From positions 1 to 5,579 of the forward strand of contig RFKI01000041.1 of assembly GCA_003694355.1 (NCBI GenBank): 5,579 bases of DNA, read 5' to 3'. A model generated the notes under the pieces. The model worked only from the letters and a program-made list of their open reading frames with translations. It searched no databases and was not told where the DNA came from. A program made the position numbers and the translations under genes. Below, in pieces: positions 1-5,319 of the stretch. This DNA comes from Bdellovibrio sp. (lineage in GTDB: Bacteria > Bdellovibrionota > Bdellovibrionia > Bdellovibrionales > UBA1609). Numbering within the stretch: the stretch's first letter is position 1; the number at the start of each line of letters is the position of its first letter.

Positions 1-1
1 C

Positions 2-484
2 TTTAAACGTGATAACTTAAATAAAGAAAGAGAACTTTGGACTAATATCATTGAAAAAACGCCTATCACTTGTCTCTATTCAAACAAACGCATTCAACCT
101 AATAACTTTGAGTTAGATCACTTTATTCCTTGGTCTTTCGTATGTCATAATCAGCCTTGGAACCTCACCCCTGTACTTCCAGAAATAAATTCTTCAAAAA
201 GCAACTGCCTTCCTCACACCAAGTACATATCGCCATTTATTCATCAACAAACTCTCTTTTTAAAAGAATCCAGAGATCTTTTATCACCTCCCCAATGGCA
301 TAAACTGATTGAGCCCTATGTTGTATCACTCAAAATCGAAGAAACAGCGTTGTTAAATGAAAAAACCGTTAAAAAAGCTCTCCTTAACACCCTTCGCCCT
401 CTTATCTTTCTTGCACAACAAGCTGGTTTCCAGAGTCAATGGGTCTATAAGCAACCTCAAGGAGAATTCAGAAAAATATCCTAA
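2..484 (+). CDS. HNH endonuclease, C-terminal part (5' end outside window)
   Basis: The frame is open from base 2 to a TAA at 482-484, giving 160 residues without a start codon, so the gene begins left of the window. The fragment carries a complete-looking HNH (beta-beta-alpha-metal) nuclease core. It contains CLYSNKRI at residues 24-31, then LDHFIPWSF with the Asp39-His40 pair, then WNLTPV with Asn54, and INSSKS with Asn63 followed by a Leu-Pro pair. The family cuts or nicks DNA using one divalent metal; His40 should be the general base and Asn54/Asn63 structural or metal-linked. The second Cys of the usual zinc CxxC is a Ser here (Cys24-Leu-Tyr-Ser27), as in HNH_4-like proteins and the Cas9 HNH domain, so this is probably not a defect. 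About 90 further residues, mostly predicted helical, follow the core. Specificity and N-terminal domains are unseen, so it could belong to a restriction system, a mobile element or a stand-alone nuclease. Confidence 0.85.
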   Translation, partial: FKRDNLNKERELWTNIIEKTPITCLYSNKRIQPNNFELDHFIPWSFVCHNQPWNLTPVLPEINSSKSNCLPHTKYISPFIHQQTLFLKESRDLLSPPQWHKLIEPYVVSLKIEETALLNEKTVKKALLNTLRPLIFLAQQAGFQSQWVYKQPQGEFRKIS

Positions 485-490
485 CCCCCC

Positions 491-1114
491 TTAGCCTCTT
501 TTAGGCTGTTCGATTTCTTGTTCGTTCTTATCTGTGCTAGGGGTCTCAGGTTTTCTTTTCACATCATCAATTACAAAGGGAAATTCTTCAATGAGATGAT
601 TTCTGTAATACACTTTAATTAGGTACTTCCCTTTAGGATCTCCTTTTTTTACAACCCACTGGGTCCAAACCAAGTTATTTCGAATCTGAAAATCTCTTTC
701 ATACGATAACACTCGCCCCTTTTGATAAACCCTCTCTCCTTTTTTGGGTTTAACCCTCCATTTCATTCCCTGAGGCGCCACAACCACCTCCTTTAAGCGA
801 ATTTTTTTAAGAGAGTCCCCTCTCAAACAAAGACCCCACAGATAGGAAGCCCCTTCCTGATAAGGGACTTTATTGGTGAAGAAAGTTATCTTTTCACCCT
901 TAACAGGAACTTCGACACCAAAACTTGAACACTCAAACTTAACGCGAAAAAATTTTTTACTCATCAATTTCAATTTGGGGTGACTATGAACCTCTAAATG
1001 CTTTAACAGTTGAAAAAGTCTTTTTCCTAAGTCCATTTGAGGCACCTGATCCAAAGCTAGAACTTCCAAGGAAAAGGCAAAGCATAAAAAAACCAAAACG
1101 ATTTTTTTAAACAT
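491..1114 (-). CDS. Secreted basic protein of unknown function
   Basis: I do not recognise this 207-residue protein. Residues 1-20 form a classical Sec signal peptide: lysines at 3-4, a hydrophobic stretch from about 5 to 14, and a VLA cleavage motif after Ala20. Cys11 is not in a proper lipobox because Leu10 precedes it, so this is probably a soluble periplasmic or secreted protein rather than a lipoprotein. The mature part is rich in Lys and Arg and has two cysteines, Cys62 and Cys96, that could form a disulfide. Residues about 55-183 alternate hydrophobic and charged residues like a beta-sandwich; the end (GKYLIKVYY, then FPFVID) resembles the last strands of an Ig-like fold. The final 25 residues are a charged, low-complexity tail. 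The ATG at 1114 is chosen for a strong GGAGG eight bases upstream. The start overlaps the end of the XRE gene by 8 bp, so the two genes are surely cotranscribed and probably translationally coupled. Confidence 0.8.
   Translation of the reverse strand: MFKKIVLVFLCFAFSLEVLALDQVPQMDLGKRLFQLLKHLEVHSHPKLKLMSKKFFRVKFECSSFGVEVPVKGEKITFFTNKVPYQEGASYLWGLCLRGDSLKKIRLKEVVVAPQGMKWRVKPKKGERVYQKGRVLSYERDFQIRNNLVWTQWVVKKGDPKGKYLIKVYYRNHLIEEFPFVIDDVKRKPETPSTDKNEQEIEQPKRG
493..507 (+). terminator. Weak hairpin after the HNH gene
   Basis: The inverted repeat AGCCT-ctttt-AGGCT lies 8 bases after the HNH stop codon and is followed on the plus strand by a T-rich but interrupted stretch. A U-G pair could extend the stem to six. 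It overlaps the last codons of the convergent secreted-protein gene. It may help terminate HNH transcription, but the stem is short and there is no clean T tract. On the minus strand it precedes the stop and is followed by G residues, so it is not a terminator in that direction. Confidence 0.25.
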
Positions 1115-1421
1115 TTTTTGATCCTCCAGAAACCACTTTTACCAATTTAAGTAGATATTTATGACTTTCAATGGTCAAAGGGATACTTAGCTTTTCTTGA
1201 AAAACTAAAGATCGTTCGCCTCCTGTTAATAATTCCTCCAAAGAAACTCCCAAGTACTGAGCTAACTTCAATAAAGCCTCTGAAATTTTAGGTTCTCTTC
1301 CTGCTGTCCACTCAGAAAGAGTGCTTTTAGGAATTCCCGTGGCCTTGCTCACATCACTTAATTTAAGCCCTCTTACAAGCATCAAATGTTTTAAATTATC
1401 TTTAAATCTTATTTGCCCCAT
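1107..1421 (-). CDS. XRE-family helix-turn-helix regulator (operon leader)
   Basis: This is a 104-residue cytoplasmic DNA-binding protein of the Cro/C1 (XRE) family. The HTH covers residues about 7-66: the supporting helix LSDVSKATG (21-29), then the recognition helix around PKSTLSEWTAG (31-41), then the typical closing part ISEALLKLAQYLGVSLEELL (46-65). Residues 67-104 form a short tail with no known domain, perhaps for dimerisation. The Trp in the recognition helix (SEW) is common in phage-repressor-like members. The ATG at 1421 has an AGAAGG ribosome site nine bases upstream. It is first in a minus-strand operon and overlaps the secreted-protein gene by 8 bp. The likely role is a repressor of its own operon, perhaps acting in the 1422-1648 region, but no operator is proven. 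Without a toxin-like partner there is no reason to call it an antitoxin. Confidence 0.88.
   Translation of the reverse strand: MGQIRFKDNLKHLMLVRGLKLSDVSKATGIPKSTLSEWTAGREPKISEALLKLAQYLGVSLEELLTGGERSLVFQEKLSIPLTIESHKYLLKLVKVVSGGSKNV
1123..1127 (-). promoter_or_regulatory. Internal Shine-Dalgarno for the secreted-protein gene
   Basis: GGAGG on the minus strand lies eight bases before the ATG at 1114, inside the last codons of the upstream XRE gene. Terminating ribosomes on the XRE message would pass or occupy this site. This fits coupled translation of the pair and fixes the start of the secreted protein. Confidence 0.75.
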
Positions 1422-1483
1422 CTCTAGAACCTTCTATGAAAAATAATTCTTAAGGAAGAGCATTCAAGTTGGAATTGAAAGGC

Positions 1484-1510
1484 AAAACCCAGTTGAGATA
1501 TCTAAAACCC
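1484..1510. repeat. 20-bp-spaced direct repeat around a palindrome (candidate operator)
   Basis: AAAACCC occurs at 1484-1490 and again at 1504-1510, a 20-base period or about two helical turns. Between them is the perfect 8-bp palindrome AGATATCT (1496-1503). The block abuts the predicted -10 box and covers the predicted start of the minus-strand operon. A protein bound here would block initiation, so it is a reasonable operator candidate for one of the flanking XRE proteins. The function is inferred from position only. Confidence 0.3.
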
Positions 1511-1539
1511 ATCTTAATGGATTTAACGCATCAAGTCAA
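1511..1539 (-). promoter_or_regulatory. Sigma70-like promoter for the XRE/secreted-protein operon
   Basis: On the minus strand, TTGACT (1539-1534, 5 of 6 match to the -35 consensus) is separated by exactly 17 bases from TAAGAT (1516-1511, 4 of 6 match to the -10 consensus). Transcription would start near 1504 and give a leader of about 80 bases before the ATG at 1421. This is the best promoter I can find in the divergent region; for the plus-strand XRE gene I see only isolated -10-like words. Confidence 0.5.
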
Positions 1540-1577
1540 GTACTAAGAGTAATAAAATATCATCTTTAAACATGATT

Positions 1578-1597
1578 CTTGTTATTTTTTAAACAAG
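1578..1597. promoter_or_regulatory. Dyad CTTGTT-N8-AACAAG (candidate operator)
   Basis: A perfect 6-bp inverted repeat with an 8-base AT-only spacer lies about 50 bases before the GTG of the plus-strand XRE gene. The 20-bp dyad is the size typically bound by an XRE dimer, and the position fits autoregulation. CAAGT, which includes the right half-site, recurs in the same orientation at 1465, 1532, 1537 and 1594. As an RNA hairpin it would be weak. Confidence 0.3.
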
Positions 1598-1630
1598 TGC
1601 TTAAGAAAACTCATAAAATAACCGTTAGGA

Positions 1631-1647
1631 GCACTAGGGGGAAGTGC
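1631..1647 (+). promoter_or_regulatory. Hairpin with the ribosome binding site in its loop
   Basis: GCACT (1631-1635) and AGTGC (1643-1647) can pair to a 5-bp stem, with the loop AGGGGGA holding the Shine-Dalgarno AGGGGG. The stem ends two bases before the GTG start at 1649. The ribosome site itself is seven bases from the start and decides it. The hairpin could tune translation, or the dyad could be a protein-binding site; the stem is short, so either role is tentative. Confidence 0.4.
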
Positions 1648-1648
1648 C

Positions 1649-2002
1649 GTGCCCAAGAAAAGACAAAACCGCCTTTCAAGATACACTTTACCCGAAAGGG
1701 TCAGGTACTTAAGACAATCCAGAGAGCTTTCCCAAGCGCAACTGGCTAAAAAGGCAAAAGTGAGTCAATCCACCATTGCACAAATAGAAAGTGGCAGAAA
1801 AGACCCTTCTATTTCCACTCTCAAGAAAATTGCAAAAGCTCTTGAGGTGGAAATAGCCATTCTCTTCGCCTCAGAAGATGTTCTTGTTTTTGACTTAAAA
1901 AAACTGCGCAAAAAATATAACTCTCCAGATAAACTTCATCCCACCATTTACATGGCTTTAGGAAAAATTATTCGATACGCTAAAGACATTGGCTTTTTTT
2001 AA
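1649..2002 (+). CDS. XRE-family helix-turn-helix transcriptional regulator
   Basis: This is a 117-residue cytoplasmic regulator with a textbook XRE domain at residues about 14-73. ERVRYLRQSRELS is followed by the first HTH helix QAQLAKKAKV (29-38) and the recognition helix SQSTIAQIESGRKDPS (39-54), with the family-typical Ile-Glu-Ser-Gly-Arg turn, then ISTLKKIAKALEVEIAILF. The first 13 residues are basic. The C-terminal 45 residues (FDLKKLRKKY, then HPTIYMALGKIIRYAKDIGFF-like helix) are not a domain I can name and may mediate dimerisation. Start choice: GTG at 1649 with AGGGGG seven bases upstream; no in-frame ATG fits as well. It is divergent from the other XRE gene and convergent with the helicase gene, and it appears to be a single-gene unit. 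The two XRE proteins differ clearly in sequence, so they are not a recent duplication. The stop codon follows a run of seven T, so a homopolymer error could shift the last residues. Confidence 0.9.
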   Translation: MPKKRQNRLSRYTLPERVRYLRQSRELSQAQLAKKAKVSQSTIAQIESGRKDPSISTLKKIAKALEVEIAILFASEDVLVFDLKKLRKKYNSPDKLHPTIYMALGKIIRYAKDIGFF

Positions 2003-2041
2003 GCTCTTCTAACGGCTTGACTACCCATCCTCTTCTGATGA

Positions 2042-2057
2042 AGCTACTGTTGTAGCT
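2042..2057. other. Short hairpin in the convergent intergenic region
   Basis: AGCTAC-tgtt-GTAGCT is a perfect 6-bp inverted repeat with a 4-base loop, 40 bases after the plus-strand XRE stop and 62 bases beyond the helicase stop. TAACG (2010-2014) could also pair with CGTTA (2058-2062). Neither strand has a T run after it, so it is not a standard intrinsic terminator. It may still stabilise 3' ends or assist Rho-dependent stopping between the two converging genes. Confidence 0.3.
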
Positions 2058-2118
2058 CGTTAAAAAGAATGTTCTTAAATTTACACCCGTCCCCTTTCAA
2101 ATCGTCAAGAAGTTAATT

Positions 2119-5100
2119 TCAGGCAACCCCTTTAACAAGGGGTTCGTCTACACTCAAACGTTTTTTACAAGCCACCTTAACTGGGCAAATTCCACATTTA
2201 CTTTTACTCGGGCGGGCATGAAAACGTCCTTGAACAATATTATCAAAGTGGTTCACAATAAGGCGACGGGTCTCATCCATGGGATAAATCTTCACCGACT
2301 CTTCCCTAGCCTCTTTCAAATAATGCACCTTCAACACAGGCTCCAGATGAGGAAAGGCCAATCGATAATAATTCAACTGTCTTTCTGGATACGAAATCAT
2401 ATTTGGGTGTTTGTTTTGATGATACTTAAACTCCACGATCTGCAGTTCACTATCCACTTCCCGTACCAGATCAATTTTTCCTGTTAAAACGCCATGCCCC
2501 TCTATAACATGAAAAGGTTGTTCCATATCAATGATCTTTAAATTCTTTTTTCCAATTGTAGAGTGGGCATATCTCATAAAAATTTTTGATAGGTCCTCAT
2601 ACTCCTTCTGAGCTTTTTTCGTATTTACAGGTTGAATCCAACACCGTTTGAAAATCCTCTTGAGACGATCTTCTGTCACCCGCTCTCCTTCACGAAGAAG
2701 GCGATGCAAAATTTCTATAGATTCATGAAGGCTTCTTCCTGCTCGCAACGCAGAAATGGGCCTCCCTGCAAATCCATACTTGTGTTCTAACTTATATCTT
2801 TGCGGACAAAACTCATAATCAAATAATTGGCTATTAGATGCATGAAAAGGTGGCTTCTTTTTCGGTTTTCTTCCAAACTTTTTCACTTTCCCAGAAGATA
2901 ATTCCTCTAACGAAGTCTTCACCTCTTTATACTTAAATTCTTTTAAAAATCTGGAAGGCTGATCCTCTGAAGTCGTCAACACTAACAACTCTTCGGCCCT
3001 TGTCATGCCCACATAAAAAACTCTCCGCTCTTCTTCTATTTTATCAAGACCCTCCTCTCCACCCAGATTTCTTCGTAAACGAGAACGAACATCCGCTCCG
3101 AAATCGGCTGGAATTTCACCCTCTATCACGTCCGCAATAATCACCACCGGGAACTCCAAACCTTTCGAAGCATGCAAGGTCAAAATCTGAACTCCTTGCT
3201 CTTCCTGTCCTTCTTTTGGCCCCTCAATAGCTCCTTTAGCAGCTTTTACATAACTTAAAAAGTGACTAAGACGCTTTTTCAGATCACGACTTTTGATTTC
3301 AGATTCTGCCTCTGCAATCACAGAAGACAAGCGCCCTAAATCGGCCAAGCAAGTATCAGGCAACACGTCACCTACATCACAAAGAATTTCATAAAAAAGA
3401 TCTAATAGGGAATCAAATTTTTCTTGTTCGAAATCATTAGCCCACTTTTGAATAAGATCTAACATTTGTTGAGAGTCGTTGATTCCCAAATCTTCAAAAA
3501 ATTTCTTATGAGCTCGTTTTCTATTAGATATAGAAGTTGGTATTGAAATCATCTCCAGAATCTTTATAAACCCATTGTTAAAAGGCTTACACAAAAATTT
3601 CCGATTCCCTTTCGTCACAAAGGGCACATTATGTTGTTCCAAGGCGCCCTTATATTGTTCATAGCGCTTATTGAAGCAACGAAACAGCAAAGCCACATCA
3701 TTCCATTGTTTCAAAAGCCCCTGATTTTTTAAATTCCACAACAACTGAGCTGTTTGATCGGGCAATTCTTCTTTTGAAGCGACTAAAACCCATGGTTTTT
3801 CGCCTGGTGGATTTTGAGTAAAAATTTTCTTATCATAACGAATTTTATTATTTTTTATTAGGTCTTGGGAGGCCCTCACAATTTCAGGAGTAGATCTTCT
3901 GTTTTGTTCTAAACGTTCAACTCTAGCACCTTGATAACGACGTTCAAAGGCTGTGGCATTTCTGACATCCGCCCCTCGGAAAGCATAAATAGATTGATCA
4001 TCATCACCAACAGCAATAAGGTTCCCGCTTTCTCCAACAATCTTCCTGAAAATTTTATCCTGAATAGGATTAGTATCTTGATACTCATCCACTAAAATAT
4101 AACGATATCTTTGACGAACCTGACGAAGAACATGGACATCATCAAGTAAAGCATTCACATAAGACATCACAATGGAATTATCCAAGTATCCTTCTTTTTG
4201 TAAAGCCTTCCAGTACCGAGGATAAGTTTGAATGATCTTTTCATCTACACTCAGCTTCTCAGAGGGACTGTGTAACAATTCCAAGTATTTTAAATGGACA
4301 GGACTTTCTTCATTACCAATCACATCTTCTGAAAGAAAATCATAAACCTGCCCCACATATCTGTAAAAGTGAAAAAGATCAAACTCATAGCTCCGCCCCT
4401 TTTCTCTCACATAAGCAATCCATTCTCTGTAAATATCTTTTAATCTTAATTCATAAAAACCTTTTCTAAAAAGAAACAGCAATCTTTGAGTTTCATCCAA
4501 TACAGAAAAAGCACCATTCAAAAAGAAAATATGATGGTGAAAATTCGAAATGATAGAATAAAAAAACTTATGAATCGTTGAAATTGTTAATTTTCGCAAA
4601 ATCACATGAGCTTCTTGAGCCCCCTTATGATGAGCTGTTAAACGCTCTTGAACACGAACAACCAATTCATCAGCAGCTTTATTGGTAAAAGTCGTTACAA
4701 CAACACTTTCTGGACAAACTTTTTGATGTATGAGTAAATCCAACAACTCTTCTTCAATGCGATAGGTTTTCCCTGTTCCTGGCCCTGCGATAATAATCTT
4801 TTTCTCTCCCTTTTGAAGTATGGGCTGTTCTTCCGAAAAATGCCCTAAAAAAAGCTCATCTCCAGGAAGGGCATCCACACCCAGTAAATCTTGCAAACTT
4901 GAACGCGTTTCCTGGTCTATGTCAAAATTCTCTATTTCTTCCCAATCCTCTTCATTAAAATAAAATCCAGCCCTTTCATATATTTCCTGATCCAAAACCT
5001 CCTTCCATCTTTTCGAGGCCATAGCAATCAAATAGATGTCTTCGCGAAAGCCTTGTGGCCCATAAATAAACTCTGGTTTTAAATCCAATGGGCTAATTAA

Positions 5101-5319
5101 ATATTTTAAGACCCTTCCCACAATCACTTTCTCAGAACTTTGACAAAGTTCTAATGTCTGATAGAGTTCCCATAAGCTCTGAACCAATTGAGGTAATTGT
5201 TTCACATGTTTCCACAACTGACTGTCCGCCGTTTTTAAAGACCCTTCCCATATCATTAAAGATTTTTTTAAATTCTCTTTAAAGCATTCAATTTCTTCAA
5301 ATTTCACGGGATCTCCCAT
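2119..5319 (-). CDS. UvrD-family DNA helicase fused to RecB-like Fe-S nuclease (AdnA/AdnB-like)
   Basis: This 1066-residue enzyme should unwind DNA from ends with ATP and degrade it. All SF1A helicase motifs are visible: Q-like FSEEQ (161-165), Walker A AGPGTGKT (178-185), Ia TTFTNKAADEL (209-219), Walker B VDEYQD (410-415), III GDDDQSIYAFRGA (438-450), IV EQNRRS (471-476), V LTLHASKGLEF (713-723) and VI RRVFYVGMTRAEE (765-777). A basic linker leads to a PD-(D/E)xK nuclease: His865, Asp950 in GKIDLV, Glu963-x-Lys965, and QxxxY at Gln981-Tyr985. Cys838 plus C-x2-C-x5-C at 1042, 1045 and 1051 form the Fe-S cluster signature of AddB, AdnA/B and Cas4. No key residue is missing. Residues 1-155 precede the helicase core and match nothing I know. 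Length and order match mycobacterial AdnA/AdnB, but no second subunit is in the window. Likely roles are break repair or removal of foreign DNA. The ATG at 5319 has no upstream ribosome site; GTG at 5307 is an alternative. Confidence 0.93.
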   Translation of the reverse strand: MGDPVKFEEIECFKENLKKSLMIWEGSLKTADSQLWKHVKQLPQLVQSLWELYQTLELCQSSEKVIVGRVLKYLISPLDLKPEFIYGPQGFREDIYLIAMASKRWKEVLDQEIYERAGFYFNEEDWEEIENFDIDQETRSSLQDLLGVDALPGDELFLGHFSEEQPILQKGEKKIIIAGPGTGKTYRIEEELLDLLIHQKVCPESVVVTTFTNKAADELVVRVQERLTAHHKGAQEAHVILRKLTISTIHKFFYSIISNFHHHIFFLNGAFSVLDETQRLLFLFRKGFYELRLKDIYREWIAYVREKGRSYEFDLFHFYRYVGQVYDFLSEDVIGNEESPVHLKYLELLHSPSEKLSVDEKIIQTYPRYWKALQKEGYLDNSIVMSYVNALLDDVHVLRQVRQRYRYILVDEYQDTNPIQDKIFRKIVGESGNLIAVGDDDQSIYAFRGADVRNATAFERRYQGARVERLEQNRRSTPEIVRASQDLIKNNKIRYDKKIFTQNPPGEKPWVLVASKEELPDQTAQLLWNLKNQGLLKQWNDVALLFRCFNKRYEQYKGALEQHNVPFVTKGNRKFLCKPFNNGFIKILEMISIPTSISNRKRAHKKFFEDLGINDSQQMLDLIQKWANDFEQEKFDSLLDLFYEILCDVGDVLPDTCLADLGRLSSVIAEAESEIKSRDLKKRLSHFLSYVKAAKGAIEGPKEGQEEQGVQILTLHASKGLEFPVVIIADVIEGEIPADFGADVRSRLRRNLGGEEGLDKIEEERRVFYVGMTRAEELLVLTTSEDQPSRFLKEFKYKEVKTSLEELSSGKVKKFGRKPKKKPPFHASNSQLFDYEFCPQRYKLEHKYGFAGRPISALRAGRSLHESIEILHRLLREGERVTEDRLKRIFKRCWIQPVNTKKAQKEYEDLSKIFMRYAHSTIGKKNLKIIDMEQPFHVIEGHGVLTGKIDLVREVDSELQIVEFKYHQNKHPNMISYPERQLNYYRLAFPHLEPVLKVHYLKEAREESVKIYPMDETRRLIVNHFDNIVQGRFHARPSKSKCGICPVKVACKKRLSVDEPLVKGVA
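2125..2144 (-). other. 8-bp hairpin across the end of the helicase gene
   Basis: AACCCCTT and AAGGGGTT form a perfect 8-bp stem with a 4-base loop inside the last codons of the helicase gene, ending three bases before its stop codon. On the minus strand it is followed by an AT-rich stretch but not by a T run. It could slow ribosomes, protect the 3' end or weakly aid termination. It is also consistent with chance coding of Glu-Pro-Leu-Val-Lys-Gly-Val. Confidence 0.3.
5305..5317 (-). promoter_or_regulatory. Possible true start of the helicase: GTG with internal Shine-Dalgarno
   Basis: The helicase reading frame opens ATGGGAGATCCCGTG. Nothing resembling a ribosome site precedes the ATG, where the bases are almost all A and T. 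GGGAG at 5317-5313, however, sits five bases before the in-frame GTG at 5307-5305 (residue Val5). Translation may therefore begin at the GTG, shortening the protein by four residues. Domain content is unaffected. Confidence 0.4.

Noticed and set aside
2..484. Cas9 or CRISPR association of the HNH domain
   Set aside because: The HNH core resembles that broad group, but only about 90 residues of unrelated sequence follow it, and the window has no RuvC motifs or CRISPR repeats.
1611..1620. TAAAAT as the -10 box of the plus-strand XRE gene
   Set aside because: No acceptable -35 lies 15-19 bases upstream, and such words are expected by chance in this AT-rich region.
1107..2002. Toxin-antitoxin pair
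   Set aside because: XRE proteins often serve as antitoxins, but neither gene has a toxin-like partner: the coupled gene encodes an exported protein and the other regulator stands alone.
2218..2487. 89-codon plus-strand reading frame
   Set aside because: It lies wholly antisense to the nuclease domain of the helicase gene, has no ribosome site, and its product resembles no protein; it is a shadow of the real coding strand.
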